A stretch of DNA of 64,000 bases from Saccharopolyspora shandongensis (GCF_900106995.1 NZ_FNOK01000051.1:1-64000); one strand, 5' to 3'; positions 26,892 through 37,281 are shown, counted from the stretch's first letter. Notes: a model not told the origin generated them from the sequence alone. Numbers and translations: made by a program.

Positions 26892-26988
26892 AGAGCTGGG
26901 TGACCTTCTGGACGAGTTGGTAGACGCCGTAGGCAAAAGGCAGGCCGACCCACGCCCACGCGAGGACGAGCAGTGCTCGGCGGTTCAT
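26881..26988 (-). CDS. MFS transporter small subunit-like protein (35 residues)
   Basis: This tiny gene encodes a basic N-terminus (MNRRALLVLAW) and a single membrane helix (AWVGLPFAYGVYQLV), then a short tail QKVTQLFTG. Its ATG overlaps the stop of the OFA transporter as ATGA, showing translational coupling. Similar very short proteins after oxalate/formate-type MFS genes are annotated as MFS transporter small subunits. It may stabilise the transporter. It is too short for most gene finders. Confidence 0.75.
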   Translation of the reverse strand: MNRRALLVLAWAWVGLPFAYGVYQLVQKVTQLFTG

Positions 26989-28322
26989 CGCTCACCTCCG
27001 GTGGCCGGTTCGTGGAACCGGGGATGGACCGGCCGCACCAGCTCGTTGGCCACGAACCCGACGACCAGCAGGCCGATCATGATGTAGAGCGAGGTCGTGT
27101 ACAGGTCCGGCCCGGTGGCGCCGGCCGCCTTGCGGACGTCGGCGATCGCGTTGACGATCAGTGGCCCCAGCACCCCGGCCACCGACCACGCGGTGAGCAG
27201 CCGGCCGTGGATGGCGCCCACCTGGAGACCGCCGAACAGGTCCTTCAAGTAGGCCGGCACCGTCGCGAAACCGCCGCCGTAGAACGACAGGATCAGCATC
27301 GCGCACAGCACGAACACCGGTACCCCGGTCGCGCCGAAGAGCATGATTCCCAGGTACAGCAGCACCCCGCCGCCCAGGTAGAGCCGGTACACGTTCTTGC
27401 GCCCGATGATGTCCGATGTGGACGACCAGACGAACCGCCCGGCCATGTTGGTCAGCGACAGCAACGCGACGAACCCGGCCGCCGCACCCGTCGCGACCGG
27501 CGTCGAGCTGTCCGCGAAGAAGCCGACGATCATCGGCGACGCCTTCTCCAGGATGCCGATCCCCGCGGTGACGTTGCAGCACAGGACCACCCACAGCAGC
27601 CAGAACTGCGGCGTGCGCACCGCGTTGCGGGCCGTCACGTTCGCCGTGGTGATCATCGGGCTCGCGGTCCGCTCCGGCATCCCCGCCGGCCGCCAGTCCG
27701 GCGGCGGCACCCGGACCAGCAGCACGCCCAGCGACATGAACACCGCGTAGACCAGCCCGTGCACCAGGAACGTCAGCGCGATCCCGGAATTGCCGGTGCC
27801 GAAGGACTCCAGCATCTGCGCCGACCACGGCGAGGCGATCAGCGCGCCCCCGCCGAAGCCCATGATGGCGATGCCGGTCGCCATGCCCGGCCGGTCCGGG
27901 AACCACTTGATCAGCGTCGACACCGGCGAGATGTAGCCGATGCCGAGCCCGATCCCGCCGACGAACCCGTACCCGAACACCACCAGCCAGTACTGGCCGA
28001 TCGACACCCCGAGCGAGGAGAGCAGGAACCCCGCCGAGAAGCACGTCGCGGACACCGTCATCGCCCATCGCGGGCCGCGGCGCTCCACCAGCGTCCCGCC
28101 CAGCGCCGCGGACAGCCCGAGCATCACGATGCCCAGCTGGAACGGCAGCGCGCTGAGCGTCCCGGACAGGCCGAGGGTGTCCTCCAGCGGCGGTTTGAAG
28201 ACGCTCCACGCGTAGACCTGCCCGATCGACAGGTGCACGGCGAGCGCGGCGGGCGGGACCAGCCACCTGTTCCAGTCGTGAGGTGCGACGATTCTGTTGG
28301 GGGCGAGCAGGTCTGCGACCAT
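26985..28322 (-). CDS. OFA family MFS transporter (oxalate/formate antiporter-like)
   Basis: This 445-residue inner membrane protein has 12 predicted helices. OFA-family features include HLSIGQVYAWSVFKPPLE near the start, GGIGLGIGYISPVSTLIKWF and GFGGGALIASPW, plus the late GGFATVPAYLKDLFG and GAIHGRLLTAWSVAG. The family exchanges small carboxylates such as oxalate and formate. It is divergent from fdhD and lies near the FdhF-type enzyme, so transport of formate or oxalate is a reasonable inference. It is coupled to the small subunit gene. Confidence 0.85.
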   Translation of the reverse strand: MVADLLAPNRIVAPHDWNRWLVPPAALAVHLSIGQVYAWSVFKPPLEDTLGLSGTLSALPFQLGIVMLGLSAALGGTLVERRGPRWAMTVSATCFSAGFLLSSLGVSIGQYWLVVFGYGFVGGIGLGIGYISPVSTLIKWFPDRPGMATGIAIMGFGGGALIASPWSAQMLESFGTGNSGIALTFLVHGLVYAVFMSLGVLLVRVPPPDWRPAGMPERTASPMITTANVTARNAVRTPQFWLLWVVLCCNVTAGIGILEKASPMIVGFFADSSTPVATGAAAGFVALLSLTNMAGRFVWSSTSDIIGRKNVYRLYLGGGVLLYLGIMLFGATGVPVFVLCAMLILSFYGGGFATVPAYLKDLFGGLQVGAIHGRLLTAWSVAGVLGPLIVNAIADVRKAAGATGPDLYTTSLYIMIGLLVVGFVANELVRPVHPRFHEPATGGER

Positions 28323-28427
28323 GGGACCTCCCCGATGCGGCGTTGATCACAGCGCGGCTGAGCATACGGTGTACAAGGGCATTCGGACGAGGACGATTTC
28401 GCCGATGCGGCCGGTAGGGAGGACCCG

Positions 28428-29264
28428 ATGGGACGCGTCACCGTGCGACGACCGGTGCTGAAGATCGCCGCCGACGGCAGCCGGAGCCGGCCGGACACGC
28501 TGGCCGCCGAGGAGCCGCTGGAGATCCGGGTCAACGGCGCGCCGCTGTCGGTCACCATGCGCACGCCCGGCCACGACGTCGAACTCGCGCACGGGTTCCT
28601 GCTGACCGAAGGCGTCATCCACGACAAGGCCCAGCTGTCCACGGCCCGCTACTGCGACAGCCCAGGCCCCGACGGCCGCAACACCTACAACGTGCTGGAC
28701 ATCCTGCTCGCCCCCGGCGTCCAGCCGCCGGACGCCTCCGTGACGCGCAACTTCTACACCACGTCGTCCTGCGGGGTGTGCGGCAAGGCCGCGCTGGACT
28801 CCGTCCGGCTCAGCACCCGGCACTCCCCCGCCGACGACCCGCTCACGCTGGACACCGACACCCTCGCCGGCCTCCCGGACCGGCTGCGGGCCGCGCAGCG
28901 CGTCTTCGACACCACCGGCGGGCTTCACGCGGCGGGCCTGTTCGACGCCGACGGCGAACAGCTCGTGGTGCGCGAAGACGTCGGCAGGCACAATGCCGTC
29001 GACAAGGCCCTCGGCTGGGCCGTGCTGGCGGACCGGGTGCCGCTGACCGGCTGCGTGCTGATGGTGTCCGGCCGGGCGTCGTTCGAACTCGTGCAGAAGG
29101 CCGCGATGGCCGGGGTGCCCGCGCTCGCCGCGGTGTCCGCGCCGTCGTCGCTGGCCGTGGACCTCGCGGCCGAGCAGGGCATGACGTTGATCGGCTTCCT
29201 CCGCGGCCGCACCATGAACGTCTACACCGGAACCGAACGCATCGTGACGAAGGACATCGCGTGA
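28428..29264 (+). CDS. fdhD: Formate dehydrogenase accessory sulfurtransferase
   Basis: This 278-residue protein delivers sulfur to the molybdenum cofactor of formate dehydrogenases. The key CxxC is in TTSSCGVCGKAAL near residue 115. Other FdhD signatures are EEPLEIRVNG, MRTPGHDVELAHGFLLTEG, REDVGRHNAVDKALG and MVSGRASFELVQKAAMAG. It probably serves the FdhF/YdeP enzyme at 20.5 kb. Its start is 105 bases from the divergent transporter gene. Confidence 0.95.
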   Translation: MGRVTVRRPVLKIAADGSRSRPDTLAAEEPLEIRVNGAPLSVTMRTPGHDVELAHGFLLTEGVIHDKAQLSTARYCDSPGPDGRNTYNVLDILLAPGVQPPDASVTRNFYTTSSCGVCGKAALDSVRLSTRHSPADDPLTLDTDTLAGLPDRLRAAQRVFDTTGGLHAAGLFDADGEQLVVREDVGRHNAVDKALGWAVLADRVPLTGCVLMVSGRASFELVQKAAMAGVPALAAVSAPSSLAVDLAAEQGMTLIGFLRGRTMNVYTGTERIVTKDIA

Positions 29265-29337
29265 TTGCGTCCCACTCGGTTGGTGCCGGCGCACCCCGTT
29301 GGCACGATGAAGTCGGACGGCGAAAACGGGAGGGCGC

Positions 29338-30213
29338 ATGGGCGACGGTGAATCGCGCGGCCGCATGCTCGGCAGGCGCAGCGTCCTCGCCTCCGGCGTC
29401 GCCGGGCTGGCCGCGCTGAGCATCGGGCTGACCGCCGACCTCGACACGCGCCCGGCGGCTCAGTTCGTGGACGAGTCGAACGTGCTCATCGAGCAGGTGT
29501 ACTCGCAGGCCCGCAACTGCCCCGTCCACCTGGTCACGATGTTCCCGAAAGGCGTTGCTCGCGAAGGGCTTCCGGTCTGCCTGATGCTGCACGGCCGGTT
29601 CGGCGACGCGCGCAAGTCCGCGGGCGGGCTGCCGACCTGGCTGTCCGACTCGGTGGCCGCGCGCCGCATCCCGCCGTTCGCGTTCCTCGCGGTGGACGGC
29701 GGCGGGAACAGCTACTGGCACCGGTGGCCGGGCGACGACCCGATGTCGATGCTGCTCGACGAGGTGCCGCGCTGGCTGGCCGAACGCCGCCTCGGCGGCC
29801 CGAGCGGCCAGCCGTTCGCGGCGGCCGGCATCTCGATGGGCGGGTTCGGGGCGCTGCTCTACGCCCGCCGCCGGCGCGAGCAGGGCAATCCGCTGTCGGC
29901 CGCCGCCGTCGTCTCGCCCGCCCTGATCACCAGCTGGCGGGAGATGAGCAAGCGACGCGCCTTCGCCAACGAGGCCGAGTGGGCCGCGATGGACCCGCTC
30001 CGCCACGTCGACGAGCTCGGGGACGTGCCGCTGGGCGTGTGGTGCGGCACCGATGACCGCTTCATCGAGGGCACCCGCCGCTTCATCGGCGCGGCCCGGC
30101 CCGAGTACGCCTCGACCACGCCAGGCGGGCACAACAGCCGCTACTACCGGAAGGCCCTGCCGGAGGTCGTCGACTTCGTGGGCGGCCAGCTCGCCCGAAC
30201 CCGCAAGAAGTGA
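29338..30213 (+). CDS. Exported esterase-type alpha/beta hydrolase
   Basis: This 291-residue protein has a twin-arginine signal (GRRSVLASGVAGLAALS, residues 12-30). The hydrolase fold follows: VCLMLHGRFGDAR, the nucleophile elbow AAGISMGGFGALLYA near residue 165, an acid residue near WCGTDDRF, and a late His in TPGGHNSRYY. It resembles esterase D/antigen 85-type proteins. It should act outside the membrane on an ester; the substrate is unknown. It lies 73 bases after fdhD on the same strand. Confidence 0.78.
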   Translation: MGDGESRGRMLGRRSVLASGVAGLAALSIGLTADLDTRPAAQFVDESNVLIEQVYSQARNCPVHLVTMFPKGVAREGLPVCLMLHGRFGDARKSAGGLPTWLSDSVAARRIPPFAFLAVDGGGNSYWHRWPGDDPMSMLLDEVPRWLAERRLGGPSGQPFAAAGISMGGFGALLYARRRREQGNPLSAAAVVSPALITSWREMSKRRAFANEAEWAAMDPLRHVDELGDVPLGVWCGTDDRFIEGTRRFIGAARPEYASTTPGGHNSRYYRKALPEVVDFVGGQLARTRKK

Positions 30214-30220
30214 GGGCCGG

Positions 30221-30859
30221 TCACACCAGCCGCAGCCGGTCCTGCGAGGGCCCCGCGGTGTAGGTGTCGGTGTCGAAGCGGTCGTTCAGCGGCACCGAGC
30301 CGTACAGGGCCCAGCGCAGCACCGACGGCCACGGGCCGTAGCCCGCGTCGGTGTTCAGGTGCTCGCCATCGAGAATCACGTCCATCTCGACCTGCAGGTC
30401 CGCAGCCAGCGCGTGCGCCCGGTACATCGACAGGTACGGGTCGCCGGTGCCCACCACGAGCCTGGTGATCCCGGCAGCGCGGCGCAGCGCCGCGGCGTCC
30501 GTGGGATAGGGCGTGATGTCCTGGGCGTCCGGGTGCTGCCAGTCCAGGGCGGGCGGAGCCACCAGCAGGACCCGGTCCGCGCGCCGGTCCCGCCCGGCGA
30601 TCGTCGCGGCGTGGTGCAGCCACAGCGCCACTCCGCAGGAATGCACCGCCACGACGAGCTCGGCCTCCCGCGGCACTGCCTCCAGCCGCTCCCGCAGCAC
30701 CTTCAGCCACCGGTCGAGCACCGGCCGGTCGGGATCGGGCAGGCGAGGCAGGTCCACCCGGACACCCTGCTCGCGCAGCTGCCCGGCGAGCCACTGCTGC
30801 CAGTGCCAGGGACCGGACCCGGTAATCCCGTGAATCAGCAGGACATGCATCTCGCTCAT
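30221..30859 (-). CDS. Small alpha/beta hydrolase (RBBP9/YdeN-like)
   Basis: This 212-residue cytoplasmic protein opens with HVLLIHGITGSGPWHWQQWL. The nucleophile is in VVAVHSCGVALWLHH near residue 80, a possible acid follows in VVGTGDPY, and the histidine is in ILDGEHLNTDAGYGPWP. This matches the RBBP9/YdeN group of small serine hydrolases. The ATG at 30859 is preferred because the domain starts immediately after it; a start at 30904 would add 15 residues. The substrate is unknown. Confidence 0.75.
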   Translation of the reverse strand: MSEMHVLLIHGITGSGPWHWQQWLAGQLREQGVRVDLPRLPDPDRPVLDRWLKVLRERLEAVPREAELVVAVHSCGVALWLHHAATIAGRDRRADRVLLVAPPALDWQHPDAQDITPYPTDAAALRRAAGITRLVVGTGDPYLSMYRAHALAADLQVEMDVILDGEHLNTDAGYGPWPSVLRWALYGSVPLNDRFDTDTYTAGPSQDRLRLV

Positions 30860-31020
30860 GGCACCGTTCCCGGAATCGTTCGTCTGGTCGCAACCAATGA
30901 TCATCTAACCGCGCCGGATCCGCAGCGAGTGACCACGGGTGTCGGATCAGCGCAGAACGATCCGGGAAGCGGGCGACCTCCGGCGCCCGGCGGAACTGTT
31001 CGACACGAACCGACCAGGAC

Positions 31021-32301
<1,281 letters not shown>

Positions 32302-32459
32302 GACCGCTGACCCCGTCCCCTCCGGCGCGCCGTCCGGTAGCGCGCCTGACCGTATGTGCCTTCGACGGTACCTGGCGTTCCCCGGGTTCGGGGAGACTCA
32401 CAGTGTCCGCCATTGCCGAGCGTGGTGTGACCAGCGCCGCATCCGGCGTGTCGTGCATG

Positions 32460-32495
32460 ACGGCCGGGCGTGGCGCAACCACCACGCCCGGCCGT
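32460..32495. terminator. Strong hairpin after clpP2
   Basis: ACGGCCGGGCGTGG at 32460-32473 pairs perfectly with CCACGCCCGGCCGT at 32482-32495 around eight bases. It lies 37 bases past the clpP2 stop and probably ends the clpP1-clpP2 transcript. Confidence 0.7.
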
Positions 32496-32531
32496 CCGCC
32501 CCGCCCTCGCGAGCGGAGCCGTGCAATCTCC

Positions 32532-33164
32532 TTACGCCTTCTGCGTCGAGAGCTTGCGGTAGGGCACGACCTCGTCGATCAGGCCGTACTCGGCGGCCTG
32601 GTCGGCGGTCAGGATCTTGTCCCGGTCGATGTCCTCGCGGATCTGGTCCTGGGACCGGTTGGTGTGCCGGGCCAGCGTGGTCTCCAGCAACTCCCGCATC
32701 CGCTGCACCTCGGCGGCCTGGATCTCCAGGTCGGAGACCTGGCCGTAGATGCCCTCCACCGACGGCTGGTGGATCAGCACGCGCGAGTTCGGCAGCGCCT
32801 GGCGCTTGCCCTTCGTGCCGGCCGCCAGCAGCACCGCCGCGGCCGAGGCCGCCTGCCCGAGGCAGATGGTGCGCACGTCCGGGCGGACGTACTGGATGGT
32901 GTCGTAGATCGCCATCAGCGCGGTGAACGAACCACCCGGCGAGTTGATGTAGATCTGGATCTCGCGATCCGGGTCGTCGGACTCCAGGAACAGCAGCTGC
33001 GCCATCACGTCGTTGGCCGACGCGTCGTCGACCTGGACGCCGAGGAAGATGATGCGCTCCTCGAACAGCTTGTTGTACGGGTTCGATTCCTTGACCCCGT
33101 ACGCGGTGCGCTCGACGAACGAGGGCAGGACGTACCGGGACTGCAAAGACTCGTAAGGGTTCAC
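32532..33164 (-). CDS. clpP2: ATP-dependent Clp protease proteolytic subunit 2
   Basis: This 210-residue serine peptidase forms the mixed ClpP1P2 tetradecamer of actinobacteria. The catalytic Ser is in CLGQAASAAAVLL, the His in VLIHQPSVEG and the Asp in DIDRDKILTA. IYINSPGGSFTA marks the oxyanion region. The start is a GTG. It is 39 bases after clpP1 on the same strand and clearly co-transcribed. The N-terminal extension may be processed. Confidence 0.96.
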   Translation of the reverse strand: MNPYESLQSRYVLPSFVERTAYGVKESNPYNKLFEERIIFLGVQVDDASANDVMAQLLFLESDDPDREIQIYINSPGGSFTALMAIYDTIQYVRPDVRTICLGQAASAAAVLLAAGTKGKRQALPNSRVLIHQPSVEGIYGQVSDLEIQAAEVQRMRELLETTLARHTNRSQDQIREDIDRDKILTADQAAEYGLIDEVVPYRKLSTQKA

Positions 33165-33203
33165 GACAGGTGACTCCTCGTTGCTAGGTCTCGGGCGGGG
33201 TGA

Positions 33204-33827
33204 TCAGCCGGGCAGGTTCGCGGCGCTCGCCACGTGGTCCACGAACCCGTACTCGCGGGCCTCCTCCGCGGTGAACCAGCGGTCGCGGTCCGAGTCCTGC
33301 GTGATCTTCTCCACCGTCTGACCGGTCTGCTCGGCGATCAGCTGAGCCATTTCCTTCTTGTGCCGGGAGAACATCTTGGCCTGGATCTCGATGTCCGAAG
33401 CCGTACCGCCGAGACCGGCCGACGGCTGGTGCATCATGATCCGCGCGTGCGGCAGCGCGAAGCGCTTGCCCTTGGCTCCCGCGGACAGCAAGAACTGCCC
33501 CATCGAAGCGGCCATGCCCATCGCCACGGTGGCCACGTCCGGCTTGATCAGCTGCATGGTGTCGTAGATCGCCATGCCCGCCGTCACCGAACCACCCGGC
33601 GAGTTGATGTAGAGCGAAATGTCGCGGTCCGCGTCCTCCGCCGCCAGCAGCAGCAGCTGCGAGCAGATCTGGTTCGAGATCGAGTCCTCGACCTGGGAGC
33701 CGAGGACGATGATGCGCTCCCGCAGCAGCCGCTCGTAAACCGAGTCGTTGAGCGAGAGCCCGTTCGTCCCCGTCCGCATGGACGGCGACTGCGCGTCGGA
33801 CGTCGGAACAGTCAGGTGCTGCGTCAC
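33204..33827 (-). CDS. clpP1: ATP-dependent Clp protease proteolytic subunit 1
   Basis: This 207-residue partner of ClpP2 has Ser in VAMGMAASMGQFLL, His in IMMHQPSAGLGG and Asp in DSDRDRWFTAEEA. SLYINSPGGSVTAG is the oxyanion strand. GTG 33827 follows a GGGAG and is preferred. An ATG at 33779 (MRTGTNGLSL) would give a shorter mature-like protein, and the first residues are probably removed on processing. It is first of the clpP1-clpP2 operon. Confidence 0.95.
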   Translation of the reverse strand: MTQHLTVPTSDAQSPSMRTGTNGLSLNDSVYERLLRERIIVLGSQVEDSISNQICSQLLLLAAEDADRDISLYINSPGGSVTAGMAIYDTMQLIKPDVATVAMGMAASMGQFLLSAGAKGKRFALPHARIMMHQPSAGLGGTASDIEIQAKMFSRHKKEMAQLIAEQTGQTVEKITQDSDRDRWFTAEEAREYGFVDHVASAANLPG

Positions 33828-33982
33828 GTCTCCCTGCCTTCTCCCACAATGGGCCGTTGTCCACCGGGGCCACATCGGCCACTCCGCCCACTTCCACAGT
33901 GGACGGGCGCGGCCGGCACGTCGGGCGGCCCCAGGTGATGTCCTGCTTCCCTCTCGGGTGATCCGCTACAACCGACCCTAAC

Positions 33983-34025
33983 GAACGTGGGCGGCACCAG
34001 CTTCCCAGTACCGCCCACGTTCGCT
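33983..34025. terminator. Hairpin between tig and clpP1
   Basis: CGAACGTGGGCGG pairs with CCGCCCACGTTCG over a 13-bp stem with a 16-base loop. It probably ends transcription coming from tig before the clpP1 promoter. Positions are accurate to a few bases. Confidence 0.65.
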
Positions 34026-34058
34026 TAGAGCATGCGTAGAGATTGCTCGGACTGGCCT

Positions 34059-34247
34059 GCGTGGCGGTGCGGGTAGCGGAACCTCAGAGGCCTTCTCGGC
34101 TCCGGGATCCCCGACGCACGTATGTCCTAAATACGTCGCGTCGGGGTTGTCCTCGCGAGAAGGCCTCTGAGAACTCGCGGCGGTGCAAGCTGCGAAGGTG
34201 GCAGGAAGCGGCTAACGCCGCTTGCCCGACGCCCACCTGCGGATCAC
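34059..34247 (+). repeat. Structured intergenic repeat, copy D
   Basis: This plus-strand copy begins GCGTGGCGGTGCGGGTAGCGG. The outer stem is AGAGGCCTTCTCG at 34086-34098 with CGAGAAGGCCTCT at 34156-34168. The inner stem is CCCCGAC at 34109-34115 with GTCGGGG at 34140-34146, and an ACGTAT/ATACGT pair closes the loop. The box CGCGGCGGTGCAAGCTGCG and an AGCGGC/GCCGCT hairpin follow. The stems differ from copies A-C but still pair. Confidence 0.8.
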
Positions 34248-34293
34248 ACCCAGTCCGGCTAGCTCTATATCCAGTTGTCGCCTGAGCGGCTGG

Positions 34294-35658
34294 TCACTCC
34301 GCCTTCGCGGTCTCGGCCGCCTCGTCCGACTCGGACTCCTGCGGGCCGAACAGCTCGTCCAGGTCCAGCTCGTTGCCGGCCGCGTCCGTGACGGTGGCCT
34401 CGCGCACGACCGAGAACAGCGCCTTGCTGCGGCGCACGTCGGCGTACAGCGAGCCGAGCTGGCCCGACTGCTGCGCCTGCTGCACGAACTGGTCCGGGCT
34501 CATCCCGAAGCGCTGGGCTTGGTAGATGATCCGCTGGGTGAGCTCGTCGTCGGAGACCGAGACGTCCTCGGCGTCGGCGATGGTGTCCAGCACCAGCTGG
34601 GTCTTGACCGCCTTCTCCGCCTCGGTGCGGGTCTCCGCGTCGAACTCCTCGCGGGTCTTCTCCTGCTGCCCGAGCCACTCCTCGAAGCGCGCCTCGTCGT
34701 GGTCGAACGGGTGCACCGCGTCGTGCTGGCGCACCTCGATCTCCGACTCGACGACCTTCTCCGGCAGCGGCACCTCGACGGTCTCCAGCAGCGCGTCCAG
34801 GACCTTGTCCCGGGCCTGCATGCCCTGCTGCATCTTCTTGACCCGGCCCAGCCGCTCCCGCAGGTCGGCGATGAGCTCCTCGACGGTGTCGAACTCGCTG
34901 GCCATCTGGGCGAACTCGTCGTCGGCCTCGGGCAGCTGGCGCTCCTTGACGGAGTTCAGCACGACCGAAACCTCGGCGTCCTTGCCCGCGTACTCGCCGG
35001 CCACCAGCTTCGTGGTGAACGTCTTAGTGTCGCCCTCGCCGGCACCGATCAGCGCGTCGTCGATGCCCTCGATGAGCTGGCCCGAGCCGATCTCGTAGGA
35101 CAGGCCGCTGGTCTTGGCGTCCTCGACGTCCTCGCCGTCGACGGTGGCCGCCAGGTCGATGCTGACGAAGTCGCCTTCCTGGGCGGGGCGCTCGACCCCG
35201 GCCAGGGTGCCGAAGCGGGCGCGCAGCGAGTCGAGCTGCTCGGTCACCTCTTCCTCGGTGACCTCGACGTCGTCAACGCTCACCGACAGCTCGCCGAACG
35301 CGGGCACGGTGATCTCCGGACGGACGTCGACCTCGGCGGTGAACGCGATCTCCGCGCCGTCCTCGATCTTGGTCACCTCGATGTCCGGGCGACCGAGGGT
35401 GCGCACCTCGCTGCTGTTGACCGCCTCCAGGTACTTCGCCGGGACCGCTTCGTTGACGACCTCGTCGAGCACGGGGCCCCGACCGATGCGGCTCTCCAGC
35501 ACCCGCGCCGGGACCTTGCCCGGCCGGAAGCCGGGGATGCGGACCTGCTGGGCGAGTGCCTTGTACGCGCGGTCGAAGTTCGGCTTGAGCTCGTCGAACG
35601 GCACCTCGACGTTGATCCGGACGCGCGTCGGGCTCAGGTGCTCGACGGTGCTCTTCAC
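34294..35658 (-). CDS. tig: Trigger factor
   Basis: This 454-residue ribosome-bound chaperone and peptidyl-prolyl isomerase starts at GTG 35658 after GGAG. The N-terminal ribosome-binding domain has the signature GFRPGKVPARVLESRIG near residue 45. The FKBP-type domain includes EGDFVSIDLAATVDGE, and the C-terminal helical arms carry the chaperone cradle. It ends in an acidic tail. It lies upstream of clpP1-clpP2, the common bacterial order. Confidence 0.97.
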   Translation of the reverse strand: MKSTVEHLSPTRVRINVEVPFDELKPNFDRAYKALAQQVRIPGFRPGKVPARVLESRIGRGPVLDEVVNEAVPAKYLEAVNSSEVRTLGRPDIEVTKIEDGAEIAFTAEVDVRPEITVPAFGELSVSVDDVEVTEEEVTEQLDSLRARFGTLAGVERPAQEGDFVSIDLAATVDGEDVEDAKTSGLSYEIGSGQLIEGIDDALIGAGEGDTKTFTTKLVAGEYAGKDAEVSVVLNSVKERQLPEADDEFAQMASEFDTVEELIADLRERLGRVKKMQQGMQARDKVLDALLETVEVPLPEKVVESEIEVRQHDAVHPFDHDEARFEEWLGQQEKTREEFDAETRTEAEKAVKTQLVLDTIADAEDVSVSDDELTQRIIYQAQRFGMSPDQFVQQAQQSGQLGSLYADVRRSKALFSVVREATVTDAAGNELDLDELFGPQESESDEAAETAKAE

Positions 35659-35837
35659 GTGGTCTCCTAGTGCGAACGTGCTTGATTCCCGGCGCTTACA
35701 ACGGGCGCGGCATACCACCACGTCCAACGATGCCGGGCTGACCTCCGAGTCTATTGCTTCCCGCCGGGGCACACGGCCCGGGGTTGCCACAACCCGCGTT
35801 GGACAGCCTCACCTAACCATCGGGCGCCCATTCGTGC

Positions 35838-36806
35838 TTGAGTGGAAACGTGCACCACACCGCAGCCGACGCGGCCACCTGCGCCGCCCTGTCCGAGACG
35901 TTCGCCGAGCCGCTGCCCGGCACCGCCGCGGTGGCAGGCAGCTGGCTGTGCCTGGAACAGCGCGGCCCCTGGGGCCACAACGCGCTGGTCCAGAGCCACC
36001 TGGACCCCGAACTGGGGCGGGCGCTGTCCGCGCGCACCGACGAGCACGGTGTGCGGATCCAGCTCATCCGGCAGCCCGGCAGGCACGCGGACACCGCCGA
36101 CGGCAAGCCGCGCCGGGTGTTCCTCGCGCACACCGCCCCCGGCACCTGCTGGCTGCGGACCGCGACCGTCGACAACCCCGCCGAGCTGCTCGAACTCGAC
36201 TTCGGCCGGATCGCCGCCGGCCACCACGACGGCTGGGGCCGGCCCGTCGCCGACCCGCTGCTGCTGGTGTGCACCAACGGCCGCCGCGACCGGTGCTGCG
36301 CACTGCTCGGCCGTGAACTCATCACCGAGCTCGCCGGCCGCCACGACGGCTCGATCTGGGAATCCACGCACACCGGCGGACACCGCTTCGCGCCCGCCGC
36401 GGTCGTGCTGCCCAGCGGCTACACCTACGGGCGGCTGACCGCGCCCGCCGCCGAAGCGGTGCTGTCCTCCGCCGCGGTCGGCAAGGTCGTGCTCGACCAC
36501 TGCCGCGGCCGGTCGTCGTGGACCCGCGCCGGCCAAACCGCCGAACTCGCCATCCGAGAGCACATCGGCGAATACCTCGCCGACGCCCTGCGCGTCACCG
36601 GCGAGGCGAACGGCCAGGTGACGATCGGCCACCAGGACGGCCGCAGCTGGCAGGTCGCGGTCCGCGAACACGAACTCGACCCACCGCGCCCCAACAGCTG
36701 CGGGAAGAAAGCGATCCGCCCCACCACCTGCACCGCCGAAACCATCAACGGCCGGCCAACGCACCCGCCGCAGAACCCAACCGAGTCGGCGTCACCGCGG
36801 TCATGA
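35838..36806 (+). CDS. Sucrase/ferredoxin-like family protein
   Basis: This protein of up to 322 residues matches the sucraseferredoxin-like (thioredoxin-like ferredoxin) family. The hallmark iron-sulfur segment is VCTNGRRDRCCALLGREL near residue 145, and STHTGGHRFAPAAVVLPSG follows. The cysteines and histidine are thought to bind a 2Fe-2S cluster. The start could be TTG 35838 or GTG 35850; neither has a strong ribosome-binding site. The last 35 residues after NSCGKK look unconserved and overlap a reverse-strand frame. It is divergent from tig. Confidence 0.8.
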   Translation: MSGNVHHTAADAATCAALSETFAEPLPGTAAVAGSWLCLEQRGPWGHNALVQSHLDPELGRALSARTDEHGVRIQLIRQPGRHADTADGKPRRVFLAHTAPGTCWLRTATVDNPAELLELDFGRIAAGHHDGWGRPVADPLLLVCTNGRRDRCCALLGRELITELAGRHDGSIWESTHTGGHRFAPAAVVLPSGYTYGRLTAPAAEAVLSSAAVGKVVLDHCRGRSSWTRAGQTAELAIREHIGEYLADALRVTGEANGQVTIGHQDGRSWQVAVREHELDPPRPNSCGKKAIRPTTCTAETINGRPTHPPQNPTESASPRS

Positions 36807-37005
36807 TCCCGTCCGGCGGCGCCAACTCGGTCGAACCCGGCGGACCAGGCACCCACAACGACACCACGACCAGGAAAGCCACGGCGGCGCCCAGCACCAC
36901 GCACACCGCCAAAGCAGGCGGCTGAACGCGGAACCCGACCACACTCCAATCGCGCACGACGGAGGAATCGGCCGCCCGCGACGGAGCGTTACGAACCACA
37001 GCCAC
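36745..37005 (-). CDS. Possible small membrane protein
   Basis: This frame of up to 86 residues contains one membrane helix (PALAVCVVLGAAVAFLVVV) after a polar N-terminus, then a short Pro/Gly-rich external part. Its end overlaps the sucrase/ferredoxin-like gene by 62 bases in convergent orientation. The start is uncertain because no clear ribosome-binding site is present. The helix makes it more than random, but it remains unproven. Confidence 0.35.
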   Translation of the reverse strand: MAVVRNAPSRAADSSVVRDWSVVGFRVQPPALAVCVVLGAAVAFLVVVSLWVPGPPGSTELAPPDGIMTAVTPTRLGSAAGALAGR

Positions 37006-37093
37006 CCGCTGCGACGCGCATCACCGCGCCCGGCCCGCCGACGGGCAAAAGAAAACCGGCCACCCACCTGCAGGCGAGCGGCCGGCCGCGACG

Positions 37094-37167
37094 TCGGGGT
37101 GGCGGGATTTGAACCCACGACCCCTCGCACCCAAAGCGAGTGCGCTACCAAACTGCGCCACACCCCG
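37094..37167 (-). tRNA. tRNA-Pro (TGG anticodon)
   Basis: The reverse strand folds as a complete cloverleaf. Acceptor CGGGGTG at 37167-37161 pairs with CACCCCG; the anticodon stem is CTCGC/GCGAG with loop TTTGGGT, giving anticodon TGG; the T arm is GTGGG TTCAAAT CCCGC. The length is 74 bases and CCA is not encoded. It reads proline codon CCA. Confidence 0.93.
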
Positions 37168-37281
37168 TCCGACGTGCGGCACACCCGGAAGAACCGGGTG
37201 CGTTGCGAAGAGCCTATCGCGACCCGCTAAGCTGTGGCACGCAAGGTCGCCGAACCCGCGAGGGACAGGCGAAACCGGCAC

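Larger units (their letters stand above)
33828..34293. other. clpP1-tig spacer: promoter region, terminator and structured repeat
   Basis: This 466-base space contains the clpP1 upstream region (which includes a TCCACAGTGGAC word at 33893), a long hairpin, and repeat copy D. No gene is credible in it. Confidence 0.6.

Noticed and set aside
33960..34035. Possible ClgR-type box upstream of clpP1
   Set aside because: GTTCGC and GCG words occur but the spacing does not match the known motif.
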